Shown: one piece after another, positions 15,628 through 23,623 of the stretch
How positions within the stretch are numbered: the first letter of the stretch is position 1
Layout: every line of letters starts with the position of its first letter
Assembly (NCBI GenBank): GCA_017640685.1
Contig: JAEPQF010000026.1
Location: forward strand, 1-35,132
Direction: 5' to 3'
DNA length: 35,132 nt
From: Hyphomicrobiales bacterium
GTDB lineage: Bacteria; Pseudomonadota; Alphaproteobacteria; Rhizobiales; HXMU1428-3
Position numbers and translations under genes: made by a program
Notes under the pieces: generated by a model
Database searches by the model: none
Told to the model about the DNA's origin: nothing
Seen by the model: the letters and a program-made list of their open reading frames with translations, nothing else

Positions 15628-15942
15628 ATGGATAAATACGAACTAGCGAAAAAACGGGTGGAAGCCAAAATTGGCTTTTTCATTCACCTTGCTATTTTTA
15701 TTCTTGTAAACAGCATTTTGGCTGCAGTTGATATTCTTGGCTCACCAGAAAAGCTATGGTTTTATTGGCCTCTTTGTGGCTGGGGCATAGGTGTTTTACT
15801 ACATGGTGTTGGTGTTTATTACCACCCTGCTTCATCGAATAATAGACTTAGTTTTAAAGAGAGCTTGATTGAAAAAGAACTTAAGGCAATTGAGCGATCA
15901 CAAAAGGAACAGCTCAATGAAGCTGGAGATAAAAAAGAATAA
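15628..15942 (+). CDS. 2TM-domain membrane protein
   Basis: A 104-residue protein. The pattern KKRVEAKIGFFIHLAIFILVNSILAAVD, then FYWPLCGWGIGVLLHGVGVYY, is that of the 2TM domain: two helices at about 14-35 and 46-67 with a conserved His in each. A charged coiled tail follows (SLIEKELKAIERSQKEQ). In other proteins this domain is attached to LytTR or histidine-kinase regulators; here it is free-standing. The ATG follows the tetR stop directly (TAG then ATG), so it is in that operon. Confidence 0.8.
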   Translation: MDKYELAKKRVEAKIGFFIHLAIFILVNSILAAVDILGSPEKLWFYWPLCGWGIGVLLHGVGVYYHPASSNNRLSFKESLIEKELKAIERSQKEQLNEAGDKKE

Positions 15943-15979
15943 GTTTTACCCCAGCCCATCAAAAGTTACTCATCTCTGT

Positions 15980-16867
15980 TTAAGATGTAACTTGCTCCTT
16001 TAGAAACTCATCCAGGATTTTCGTTGTTTCTTCTGGGAACTCATCAACAAAGAAATGCCCTCCAGGCAAGCTCGCTGTTTTCATTGTTTTACAACGTTTT
16101 CGCCATGTAGCGGGTAGATCAAAACATTCAGCCATGGTGCCATTTGCGCCATAGAATACCAATGTAGGGCAGCTGACTTGTTTTTTAATATCAACATCAT
16201 CAAGTTCTAAATCTATGGTGGCGGCTGCTCGGTAATCTGCGCATGATCCGTGGACCATTTCAGCATCACGCCAGCAGCGCCGATACTCAGCTAATTGCTC
16301 TTGATCGAAATCTTCTATCTTCGTTGCGCCCCACCCTAGCAAGCATGTTTCATAGAAAAAGTCCGGGTCATTGCCAATCAACTTTTCTGGAAATGGTTCA
16401 GGTTGTGAGAGAAAATACCAATGCCAATAAGCACCAGAGACTTTATTCGTTGTTTCCATGAACATGGCATGAGTTGGCACGATATCCAAAACAGCGAGCG
16501 AGAGGAGTTTGTCTTCATGATCAAGTGCCATACGATGTGCAGTTCGCCCGCCTCGATCATGACCAATAACATGAAACTGATCAAAGCCTTCATTTTGCAT
16601 TAGCGCTACATTGTCATTTGCCATAGCGCGAAATGAATAGTTGCTAAAATCCCCTGTTGATTTTGGTTTACTGCTATCTCCATAGCCACGCAAATCAGCA
16701 CAAATTACCGTGTATTTTTCAGACAATTTCGGGGCGATATTAGCCCACATTGAAAGGTTCTGAGGGAAGCCATGCAAGAGAAGAATAGGTGGTCCCTCGC
16801 CTCCAATCACATAATTGATTGCTACATCCTCTAGCTGAATTTTCTTTTTCTCAAATCCTTCAAACAT
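15980..16867 (-). CDS. alpha/beta hydrolase, fluoroacetate (haloacetate) dehalogenase-like
   Basis: A 295-residue cytosolic alpha/beta-fold enzyme. The nucleophile motif is [12 protein letters not shown] with Asp104 in place of Ser, plus Arg105 and Arg108 that in fluoroacetate dehalogenases hold the carboxylate. The halide pocket His149-Trp150 (AYWHWYF) and Tyr212 ([10 protein letters not shown]) are present. Acid Asp128 (LAVLDIVPT) and catalytic His271 ([11 protein letters not shown]) complete the set. All residues I know to be important in the family are kept, so C-halogen hydrolysis of a small haloacid is likely. An epoxide hydrolase role is less likely. Its ATG overlaps the stop of the methyltransferase gene by one base. 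Confidence 0.85.
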   Translation of the reverse strand: MFEGFEKKKIQLEDVAINYVIGGEGPPILLLHGFPQNLSMWANIAPKLSEKYTVICADLRGYGDSSKPKSTGDFSNYSFRAMANDNVALMQNEGFDQFHVIGHDRGGRTAHRMALDHEDKLLSLAVLDIVPTHAMFMETTNKVSGAYWHWYFLSQPEPFPEKLIGNDPDFFYETCLLGWGATKIEDFDQEQLAEYRRCWRDAEMVHGSCADYRAAATIDLELDDVDIKKQVSCPTLVFYGANGTMAECFDLPATWRKRCKTMKTASLPGGHFFVDEFPEETTKILDEFLKEQVTS

Positions 16868-17622
16868 TAAAATTCAATCCTTCCTACTCTAGATGAAATT
16901 GGCCATGTGATTGTTCTTATTTGTTCTGGTTCTCCCCAAAGAGAGCTCATATCTTCATAAAATTTATTATAGAGATCGTCGGCCCCTTTTGTTTTTAGTG
17001 TTTTCATGGCTGACCAGGTGTTGATGTAGCCAACGAACTGATGGAAGTTCCACTCGCACACAATATTTATCGGCTCCAGGATTAATTCTTTGAAAGGAAA
17101 GTCAAAATTCTTATAACCCGTCTCGACATGCCTTCTATCAGGCGCCCAAAATTTATGAATTTCTTTCCAATAAAATTGCTGAAACCGTTCATCTGCCTCA
17201 CCTTCAATATTTAAAATTCCGTAAGACAGGAGAGCAACGATAGCTTCATCAACTGCTATTCGCTTTGCTTCTTTATAAAACTCATTCAAGTTAAACCAAT
17301 GAGCAGCTTGGGCAGCGACAATTAAACTGGCTGCATTGTTTTCTACTGAAATTTTCTCAGCTGGTTCGCATTTAAAGGTTATGTTTTTGTGAGGTTCCGC
17401 TTGTTTTATTTGCTCTTTGCTTAAGTCTGTTGCGATCACTTGTTCGAAATTTTCAGCAAGGCAATGAGAAAATTGCCCCGTACCGCAACCAACTTCCACA
17501 GCTAGCTTTTTATTGGGGCAAAGATCTGCAAGCACTTTGGCTAAATCATTTGGATATTTGGGGCGATGTTTTGCATAGTTTTCAGAGCCCTCGCTAAATG
17601 GGTTTTCAGTTTCTTTATTCAT
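16867..17622 (-). CDS. SAM-dependent class I methyltransferase
   Basis: A 251-residue methyltransferase. SAM motif I is [18 protein letters not shown] (about 41-58), followed by [14 protein letters not shown] (motif II) and [17 protein letters not shown] (post-motif region). It resembles the Methyltransf_11 group that includes yeast Tmt1-like carboxyl methyltransferases; the substrate is unknown. The start at 17622 overlaps the marR stop (ATGAATAA), which marks translational coupling. A start 13 codons earlier lies inside marR and is less likely. The C-terminal SSRVGRIEF is typical of this subgroup. Confidence 0.85.
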   Translation of the reverse strand: MNKETENPFSEGSENYAKHRPKYPNDLAKVLADLCPNKKLAVEVGCGTGQFSHCLAENFEQVIATDLSKEQIKQAEPHKNITFKCEPAEKISVENNAASLIVAAQAAHWFNLNEFYKEAKRIAVDEAIVALLSYGILNIEGEADERFQQFYWKEIHKFWAPDRRHVETGYKNFDFPFKELILEPINIVCEWNFHQFVGYINTWSAMKTLKTKGADDLYNKFYEDMSSLWGEPEQIRTITWPISSRVGRIEF

Positions 17623-18115
17623 TGTGAGGTCTTTTTTTTGTTTTTGATTTTTTACAAGCATCTTCTATGCGCTCTGAAAAATCTTTTTTCTCCAGCGCCG
17701 TTGCTATGACTTGAAGTTGGCTTCGTATGGGTATTGCCAGTTCTTTTTCTAAGTCTTCAATAGCATCAAACCTGGCTTGCCATTGTGGCTTTAAGGTTTT
17801 GGTTAGAGCCTTGCCTTTATTTGTAAGTTTTATAAATGTCTCTCTTGCGTCTTTCTTTCCCTGTTCTCTTTCAATGAAGCCATCTTTTTCCATCAATCTT
17901 ATGGTTTGGCTCACGGCCCCTTGGGTGATTTGTAATTGTGCGGTTATCTCCTTCACCGTTTGGGCATCCACTTCAGCAAGGGCTCTCAAGACAGGTGTGT
18001 ATCTTGATTTGATGGGAATATTGGCTTTTTTATAATGCTCTTCCGAGCCTGAATCGAATAGTTCGCTCAAGTGGCGCAGCAGCTCACCTAACCCCGGTTT
18101 TAAAATATTCGCCAT
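17615..18115 (-). CDS. MarR-family transcriptional regulator
   Basis: A 166-residue winged-helix protein. The DNA-binding core is VKEITAQLQITQGAVSQTIRLMEKDGFIEREQGKKDARETFIKLTNKGKAL (about 54-105), with the DxR wing motif, flanked by dimerisation helices. First gene of the operon marR - methyltransferase - dehalogenase. It probably responds to the compound that the two enzymes act on, but no operator palindrome stands out between 18116 and 18200. Confidence 0.87.
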   Translation of the reverse strand: MANILKPGLGELLRHLSELFDSGSEEHYKKANIPIKSRYTPVLRALAEVDAQTVKEITAQLQITQGAVSQTIRLMEKDGFIEREQGKKDARETFIKLTNKGKALTKTLKPQWQARFDAIEDLEKELAIPIRSQLQVIATALEKKDFSERIEDACKKSKTKKRPHNE

Positions 18116-18201
18116 GTAATTTTCTGAAGCCTTTTACGTTTTCTTGCAAATTACATTAGCGCTAATATATTTTCAAGCGTTTTTTCTCTATCTCTGAACA
18201 A

Positions 18202-18236
18202 AAACGAAAAAGCCGCTGCAATTTCTTGCAGCGGCT
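18202..18236 (-). terminator. terminator after the mesaconyl-CoA hydratase-like gene
   Basis: AGCCGCTGCAA/TTGCAGCGGCT is a perfect 11-bp stem with loop TTTC. On the minus strand it is followed by a T-rich run (TTTTTCGTTTTTG). It separates the MaoC gene from the marR operon downstream. Confidence 0.87.
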
Positions 18237-18271
18237 CGTGTTAAAAAATTCCGATGATTTAAGTGATCAAT

Positions 18272-19321
18272 TTAGCGTGGCATTGCCAACCAATAATCAA
18301 GATCAAGCATTACGCTTTCATGATAGCCATCTTCTGTTTTACCTGGGAAATCAGCGCAAGGGTGATTTTTAGTTGCAATTGTTTTCACGCGCAATGCCCC
18401 CACATCTTCACGGCCTGGAATGGCTTCTTTTTCTAAAATTTCAGACCAAGCGTAAATTGTGTCACCCGCAAAACAAGGGCTTACATGACGACCACCATTT
18501 ATTGCTGCAACATGAAAACCGTTCGCTAAACCATTAAATGATAATGCTCTGGCCATAGAAATTACATGCCCGCCATACATAAGACGTTTGCCGAAACGAC
18601 CTTGGCTTTCTGTGTGGTTATTAAAATGAACCTTGGCTGTGTTTTGATAAAGCCGTGTTGCCATTTGATGCTCGGCTTCTTCAATTGTCATACCATCAAC
18701 ATGGTCAATTTTTTCGCCCACTTCATAATCATCCCAGCGATAAGGGCTGCCTGCAAGATCATTATTATAATCGGCCACATTAATCTCTGGAGTTGATTCT
18801 GCAAAATGGGTTGGCTCAACGCGCTTTGGTAACTCAGGCACGTCTGGTGTTGGGGCTGGTGAGTTTTCATCCTTCTTGCGGACCATCACCCAGCGCACAT
18901 AATCGAGGACGATTTCACCCAACTGATTGCGACCAGTTGAGCGAACATAGACAACGCCTGTTTTGCCGTTTGAATTTTCTTTTAAGCCGATGACTTTTGA
19001 CGTGGTTGAGACTGTGTCTCCTGGGTAAACAGGCTGGACAAATTTACAATCGGCATAGCCTAGATTGGCGACAGCGTTGAGAGAAATATCAGGTACTGTT
19101 TTACCGAACACCATATGAAAAACCAAAAGATCATCAATTGGCGCTGCTTCATACCCAATATCCATTGCAAAGCTATCTGCTGATTGCACAGCAAAACGCA
19201 TTCCATAAAGCGCTGTATATAAAGCGATATCACCTTCAGTGATGGTGCGCGGCGTTGCGTGATGCAAAACCTGGCCTACAGAGAAATCTTCAAAATAATT
19301 ACCTGGATTGGTTTTGCTCAT
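18272..19321 (-). CDS. mch: double-hotdog MaoC dehydratase, mesaconyl-CoA hydratase-like
   Basis: A 349-residue protein with two MaoC/hotdog halves. GNYFEDFSVGQVLHHATPRTITEGDIALYTALYG starts the first. SPYRWDDYEVGEKIDHVDGMTIEEAEHQMATRLYQNTAKVHFN starts the second. GRFGKRLMYGGHVISMARALSFNGL is characteristic of alphaproteobacterial mesaconyl-CoA hydratase (beta-methylmalyl-CoA dehydratase), which works in the ethylmalonyl-CoA pathway for C2 assimilation. AAGGAA precedes the ATG. A CitE/Mcl-like lyase gene, which would use the product, lies 2 kb upstream on the same strand. Related MaoC dehydratases of other pathways remain possible. Confidence 0.82.
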   Translation of the reverse strand: MSKTNPGNYFEDFSVGQVLHHATPRTITEGDIALYTALYGMRFAVQSADSFAMDIGYEAAPIDDLLVFHMVFGKTVPDISLNAVANLGYADCKFVQPVYPGDTVSTTSKVIGLKENSNGKTGVVYVRSTGRNQLGEIVLDYVRWVMVRKKDENSPAPTPDVPELPKRVEPTHFAESTPEINVADYNNDLAGSPYRWDDYEVGEKIDHVDGMTIEEAEHQMATRLYQNTAKVHFNNHTESQGRFGKRLMYGGHVISMARALSFNGLANGFHVAAINGGRHVSPCFAGDTIYAWSEILEKEAIPGREDVGALRVKTIATKNHPCADFPGKTEDGYHESVMLDLDYWLAMPR

Positions 19322-19435
19322 GCTTTCTATTCCTTATTCAACGATCACTTTTTCAGTAACTCATAGACAATTGCAGAAAATTAACAAGGATTTTTTTATT
19401 GGATTTTTGTCAAATGAACAGACACACCTATTTTT

Positions 19436-20803
19436 TCATGATGGGTTCTTTTCACTTTTTAGGAAGAAAGGTAACGAGAGCACATTGAGGCGCATTTTTA
19501 TAGCTAAAAAGAGCATTAATGCCATAAAGGTGAAGGAAATAGACGTAGCAAAAGCTGCACCTTGAATGCCATATTCAGGGATTAAAAACAGGTTCAATGC
19601 AATATCAACTGTTACTGTTCCTAAATAGATGATTGCACAGCTAAATTGCTGCCCAGCCATCATTAAAATACGCTCACCTGGCCCAACTAGCGCACGAAAT
19701 ACCAAACCTATTGCCAAAGGCATAATTACAATTTCAGCATTTTCAAACCCTTCACCAAAAAGAGATAAAATCTCCTCATTGAGAAAAACGATAAATAATA
19801 TCATCAAAAGTGATGGGAAAAAGGTGAGGCAAGCTGAGCGCTGGATGATTGAACTTAACGCTGTATGATCATTATTTGCATGAGCTTCTGCATATTTCCG
19901 GTTAAACGCTGAACCAATCGCAAAATTTAAAAATGCAACAAAGGCCATTATTTTGGTTGCCGCGAAATAAATTCCTGTTTGGTCTGGCTCTAGAAAATGG
20001 CTGATCATTAGAACATCAACATTGAACAATAAGAGTTCAAATGAAGAAATCATCATCATTGGGAGAGCGGCCCAAATCCATGTTGGGATTTTGTATTCCC
20101 TCTTACCGCTACGTTCCACTTTTGGAATTTTAAAGCCTGTAATGGCAAATGAAAGCAACAGAGTGGTCCAAATGGTTATGACAGCAACTGAAATCGCAAC
20201 CGTGGCGGATGCGTTAACTCCTAGTGAGGCAAGCCCTGCCAACAAACCTATTATTGCAAGGGGGCGGAAAATGGCAGCGGGAGCGAAGGCACGTATCATC
20301 CAACCATAACTCCGGCCAATGCCAGATAGATAATCTGATAGAGCAAAAGCTGGTAAGCTTAGGAGTGCGATCATCAATGGCGTTGCATAAATTGAAGATA
20401 GATTACCACTTGAAGTTGCCCAAAAGAGCCCGGCATAAAGCAAGCAGCACGTTAAGATAGAGGCTACAATGATACTTGCGGCATTGCCCCATATGGCACC
20501 TCTTAGCAATTCATGCTTGCCCTCAATTCTATATTCAGGGATTAGGCGTTGAATAAGATTATAAAGCCCGAAACTGAGTAACTCTCCAGCGATTATGAGA
20601 CATGACCATACCAATGCAAAGAGACCATACTCATATTTCCCCATCCAACGGGCGAGAAAAATTTGCAAAAGAAAGGTTAGAAAGGCGCCGAATATTCTCA
20701 GGCCATAAACGATAACGGCATTAAATTCAGTATGAAACTTTTCAAATAATAATGAGGTGGATTTGCTTAATAGATCTTTTTTCATTGTTAGTTTTATATC
20801 CAT
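19436..20803 (-). CDS. polysaccharide/lipid flippase, MOP superfamily (Wzx-like)
   Basis: A 455-residue membrane protein with about 12-14 hydrophobic helices evenly spread. The N-terminal LRIFGAFLTFLLQIFLARWMGKYEYGLFALVW is the oligosaccharide-flippase (MATE/MOP) signature, and DVLMISHFLEPDQTGIYFAATKI is the middle repeat. Such proteins move undecaprenyl-linked sugars across the inner membrane. No glycosyltransferase or polymerase gene is nearby, so the substrate is open. A second ATG at 20785 could be the start; neither has a good ribosome site. It lies inside an otherwise coherent carbon-metabolism neighbourhood. Confidence 0.83.
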   Translation of the reverse strand: MDIKLTMKKDLLSKSTSLLFEKFHTEFNAVIVYGLRIFGAFLTFLLQIFLARWMGKYEYGLFALVWSCLIIAGELLSFGLYNLIQRLIPEYRIEGKHELLRGAIWGNAASIIVASILTCCLLYAGLFWATSSGNLSSIYATPLMIALLSLPAFALSDYLSGIGRSYGWMIRAFAPAAIFRPLAIIGLLAGLASLGVNASATVAISVAVITIWTTLLLSFAITGFKIPKVERSGKREYKIPTWIWAALPMMMISSFELLLFNVDVLMISHFLEPDQTGIYFAATKIMAFVAFLNFAIGSAFNRKYAEAHANNDHTALSSIIQRSACLTFFPSLLMILFIVFLNEEILSLFGEGFENAEIVIMPLAIGLVFRALVGPGERILMMAGQQFSCAIIYLGTVTVDIALNLFLIPEYGIQGAAFATSISFTFMALMLFLAIKMRLNVLSLPFFLKSEKNPS

Positions 20804-20820
20804 TATCGCAAATACACTTT

Positions 20821-20852
20821 ACGCTTCGCACATCTTACACTTCGTACATCGT
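20821..20852. repeat. two-copy 16-bp direct repeat
   Basis: ACGCTTCGCACATCTT is followed directly by ACACTTCGTACATCGT, 16-bp units with 12 identical positions, in the leader of the flippase gene. It could be a regulator site spaced at about 1.5 helical turns, or a slippage product. Confidence 0.4.
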
Positions 20853-21013
20853 GCTGCTGGCTCTAGACACGTCATCATCTAACTTTAGTCAGTTACCGAA
20901 CTATTGCGCCAGCAATTAACTCTTAACGCCAACCTTAACATTAAAAGTTTTACTTTAAAAACATCTCTTAATTATATGTCTTTATTAAGAAAAATTAATT
21001 CTTTTTTGCGCAC

Positions 21014-21220
21014 CTATTGTTCTGATAATTTCAAATCAGGTGTGTAGTCTTTACCGTCCACAGTTTTAACAACAGCTTGGCCGCACAACATAGCTTGCTT
21101 CTTATGATCATAGCTATATTGCGGATCTCCATGGAGTTCCCAGCCTTTGTTTAAGGCATCAGTTACTCTATGACAAAAACTTGCATCATCCGGGCCAGTT
21201 AAAAACCTATATAATTTCAT
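21014..21220 (-). CDS. DUF1737 small protein
   Basis: A 68-residue protein, MKLYRFLTGPDDASFCHRVTDALNKGWELHG..., with the DUF1737 signature (YRFLTG at the start, a LNKGW.L.G core, then a YDH segment and QAVVK strand). The function is unknown. It often accompanies CoA-ester lyase genes in alphaproteobacteria, and here the CitE-like gene is the next one upstream on the same strand. GGGAGAA precedes the ATG. Probably cytosolic. Confidence 0.8.
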   Translation of the reverse strand: MKLYRFLTGPDDASFCHRVTDALNKGWELHGDPQYSYDHKKQAMLCGQAVVKTVDGKDYTPDLKLSEQ

Positions 21221-21281
21221 AACTTATTCTCCCAAATTCGAACAGTTTTTCAATTGAATATGATTAAGATTAAAGGGACTT

Positions 21282-21321
21282 AGCTCGGCAAAATTGTATG
21301 AAAGTACAATTATGCCGAGCT
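21282..21321. repeat. long hairpin between CitE-like and DUF1737 genes
   Basis: AGCTCGGCAAAATTGTA pairs with TACAATTATGCCGAGCT, 16 of 17 positions, around a 6-base loop. In the sense direction of the flanking genes (minus) no T-run follows, so it is not a good terminator for them. It may be an mRNA-stabilising or processing hairpin. Confidence 0.7.
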
Positions 21322-21422
21322 TTGTTACTTTTCTTATAGAACGATAATTCATTTTCTAGAAATGAGCGTTTTTTATTGCCATTAACCTAAGTTAAGTTAA
21401 TTGCTTAAAGATTGTGCAATTC

Positions 21423-22304
21423 TCAAGACATGGCTTTGATCGCTTCAGAAATAGCAACTGTGCGTTTTGCCATTTCTGCGTGCAGGAGTTCAACCATTTT
21501 GCCCTCGACTGTGATGGCGCCTTTTCCTTGATTTTCAGGCAATTCAAATGCCTCAATGATTTTTTGGGCCCACTCAACCGCTTCAGATGATGGTGAGAAG
21601 ATTTCATTACAAGGTTCAATTTGCCCTGGATGAATGAGTGTTTTACCATCCATACCTAGATCAAGACCTTGTGCGCATTCTGTTTTAAAGCCCTCCTCGT
21701 CTTTAAAGTCGTTATAAACGCCATCAACGATGTCAATACCAAAAGCTTTGCCTGCTGCCACACATGTTGAGAGCCAAGACAACATTGCTTCTCTGCCTGG
21801 TTTAATAGCTGCGCCGGTTTCTTTTGAAAGATCATTTGTGCCCATGATGAACACAGATAAACGATGACTATCAGCAGGGCCATTTTCAGCAATGTCCAAC
21901 GCTTTAAGCATTGCTAAAGGTGTTTCCATCATAGCCCAGAGGTCAATTGAGGGATCGGCTCCTAAAGCTTTTAATTGCTCACGAACATTTCGTATGTCTT
22001 CACCTTTTGAAACTTTTGGCACCAAAATGGCATTTGGTTTTGCGCTTGCAGCTGCTTTTAAATCTGCTTCAAACCAAGGTGTATCAAGGCCATTTACACG
22101 AATGACAAGTTCTCTTTGACCATATCCGCCTGCCTCAACGGCTTTTGCGACCTGTTCACGGGCCATATCTTTCATATCTGGTGCAACGGCATCTTCCAAA
22201 TCAAAGATGATGGCATCTGTAGGTAGGGTTTTGCCTTTTTCCAAGGCACGTTCTTTTGAACCTGGCATGTATAATACTGAACGACGTGGGCGGATAGTGG
22301 CCAT
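21423..22304 (-). CDS. HpcH/HpaI-family CoA-ester lyase (CitE/Mcl-like)
   Basis: A 293-residue TIM-barrel enzyme. PRRSVLYMPGSKERALEKG (about 5-23), AIIFDLEDAVAPD, LVIRVNGLDT, AMMETPLAM and GKTLIHPGQIEPCNEIF are the CitE/malyl-CoA lyase motifs, with the Mg2+ ligands Glu in MET and Asp in FDLEDAV. Likely roles are malyl-CoA or beta-methylmalyl-CoA cleavage, or (3S)-malyl-CoA thioester hydrolysis (Mcl2 type). The MPGS opening fits the Mcl2/CitE branch better than the Mcl1 branch. The start at 22304 has GGAGA 6 nt upstream, better than the ATG at 22316. Linked to the mesaconyl-CoA hydratase-like gene. Confidence 0.82.
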   Translation of the reverse strand: MATIRPRRSVLYMPGSKERALEKGKTLPTDAIIFDLEDAVAPDMKDMAREQVAKAVEAGGYGQRELVIRVNGLDTPWFEADLKAAASAKPNAILVPKVSKGEDIRNVREQLKALGADPSIDLWAMMETPLAMLKALDIAENGPADSHRLSVFIMGTNDLSKETGAAIKPGREAMLSWLSTCVAAGKAFGIDIVDGVYNDFKDEEGFKTECAQGLDLGMDGKTLIHPGQIEPCNEIFSPSSEAVEWAQKIIEAFELPENQGKGAITVEGKMVELLHAEMAKRTVAISEAIKAMS

Positions 22305-22433
22305 TATTTTCTCCATTTTTATGATTTGGCGGCAATTTATCGGGTTATTTATAAAAACGAAAGCCCTATAAAGTATAGTGATTTAAAAATTTACTTTTTG
22401 TGCTTTGTGCCATGTCATTTTTAAGGAAACCAG

Positions 22434-23282
22434 ATGCGCAGCTTTAACGACTGTGTTGTTCTTGCCATTAGCTCTGAAGTTGGGGTTGGGGCTGTTGGAC
22501 TTTCTATTGCGCGCTTCAGCTTTGCTTGTGAAAAAATTAAAGCCATTTGTTTACCAACCATAATTTTAGCGTCGCGTCCTGATTTGGGAAAATTTGCTGG
22601 ACATAAAATTCCTGCAGATAGCCTTAAGATGCAGCTAAATGCGCTTAGCGAAGATGGCTGGCTCCCCAAACTGAATGGAGTTATGACGGGTTATTTCGCA
22701 AGTGTTGAGCAAGTTGAGATAACGGCAGATTTCTTTCAAAAATTGCGGCTGGAAAATCCTTCAGCTCTTATTCTTGTTGATCCTGTTCTTGGTGATTGCG
22801 ACACCGGGCTTTATGTTTCGGCAGACGTTGCTCAGGCTGTTCGAGATTTACTTCTGCCACTTGCCGATGTGATTACACCTAACCTTTTTGAATTTTCTTG
22901 GCTTTGCGGCATCTCACAACCAAATTTTGATGAACTGCTTCCAAGCACGAACCTTTTAAAAGTGCCGCAAATTGTGATAACATCAGCTCATATTGGTGTT
23001 TCAACTGATGCCCCTTCATCTCGAGAAGCGACTGAGATTTCAACTCAACAAAGATCAATTAAAACTGTTCTTATTCACCAAGGGGAGAAAACAATTTTTT
23101 CAAGTCCCTTTATTGCAGAAATGCCAAAAGGTACTGGCGATGTTTTTGCCTCTCATTTGCTTTCCCGCTTGGTAAAAGGGGACGAATTGAAAGCAGCCGT
23201 TGGTGAAAGTGTGGAATTTTTGGAGAGGATTGCAGAAAGGGCTGAAGGGGCATTATCCATTGAGCCCTCGGTTTTCTTTTAG
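22434..23282 (+). CDS. pdxY: pyridoxal kinase, PdxY-like
   Basis: A 282-residue ribokinase-fold kinase that phosphorylates pyridoxal or pyridoxine in the PLP salvage pathway. SEVGVGAVGLSIARFSF (about 14-30) corresponds to the family's 'S.V..G.VG' substrate loop, LPTIILASRPDLGKFAG to the B6-binding strand, and VDPVLGD to the phosphate region. MPKGTGDVFASHLLSRL (about 233-249) carries the catalytic Asp and anion hole. An insert rich in Ser/Thr around residues 195-210 is unusual. AAGGAA precedes the ATG. It stands alone; convergent with the buf operon and separated from it by the second repeat block. Confidence 0.88.
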   Translation: MRSFNDCVVLAISSEVGVGAVGLSIARFSFACEKIKAICLPTIILASRPDLGKFAGHKIPADSLKMQLNALSEDGWLPKLNGVMTGYFASVEQVEITADFFQKLRLENPSALILVDPVLGDCDTGLYVSADVAQAVRDLLLPLADVITPNLFEFSWLCGISQPNFDELLPSTNLLKVPQIVITSAHIGVSTDAPSSREATEISTQQRSIKTVLIHQGEKTIFSSPFIAEMPKGTGDVFASHLLSRLVKGDELKAAVGESVEFLERIAERAEGALSIEPSVFF

Positions 23283-23316
23283 CGCCCCTTCAGGTTGCCC
23301 ACTAGCAACCGGGGCG
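23283..23316 (+). repeat. nested-stem hairpin repeat, copy 3
   Basis: Outer arms CGCCCC/GGGGCG, inner arms GGTTGC/GCAACC, loop CCACTA, 5' unpaired TTCA. It starts at the base after the pdxY stop codon and could act as that gene's 3' hairpin. Confidence 0.78.
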
Positions 23317-23362
23317 TGATGGTTGCTTACTCACACTCACGGCTATTCTAAGCGCTTTTTTA

Positions 23363-23389
23363 CACTTCAGTTACCCACCAACAACCGTG
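23363..23389 (+). repeat. nested-stem hairpin repeat, copy 4 (degenerate)
   Basis: Outer arms CAC/GTG, inner arms GTT/AAC, loop region ACCCACCAAC, 5' TTCA kept. It lies between the two AAGCGCTT arms of block B. Confidence 0.6.
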
Positions 23390-23454
23390 CTAAGCGCTTA
23401 GGCCTCCGAGGGGCGGTGCTAGGCACCGGGCTTCGCTAAAGCTGCCCATGTCCC

Positions 23455-23503
23455 GACGCCTTTTCTTCACTTCAGTTACCCTCTAGGTAACCATATTGGC
23501 GTC
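23455..23503 (+). repeat. nested-stem hairpin repeat, copy 5
   Basis: The inner stem GTTACC/GGTAAC with loop CTCTA follows TTCA. The outer arms GACGCC/GGCGTC are the host palindrome of block B. Block A has only a short GATAA-type link in the corresponding place. Confidence 0.6.
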
Positions 23504-23623
23504 ACTCCTTCTTCGTATAGAAAGTTGCCTTTCTCTCACGGCTATTCTGACGCGGACTTCTTTGACGCTGTGCCAAGTGCCCCCAGCCCAAAATGGGCTA
23601 GGTATCAGTTTACATATTGAGGT

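Larger units (their letters stand above)
23336..23560. repeat. composite palindromic intergenic repeat, block B, with two inserted hairpins
   Basis: The second copy of the large repeat seen at 4716-4855: CACGGCTATT, AAGCGCTT/AAGCGCTT, GCCTCCGAGGGGCGGTG, GCACCGGGCTTC, CATGTCC.GACGCC, ACTCCTT and TTCGTAT in the same order. A second partial start, CACGGCTATT, recurs at about 23538. Two hairpins of the small family lie inside palindromes of this copy: 23363-23389 between the two AAGCGCTT arms, and about 23468-23493 between GACGCC (23455) and GGCGTC (23498). Block A has no hairpin at either place. No gene was found. Confidence 0.7.

Noticed and set aside
23455-23503. Rho-independent terminator for pdxY
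   Set aside because: The stem is strong but no T-run follows; the match to the dispersed hairpin family explains it better.
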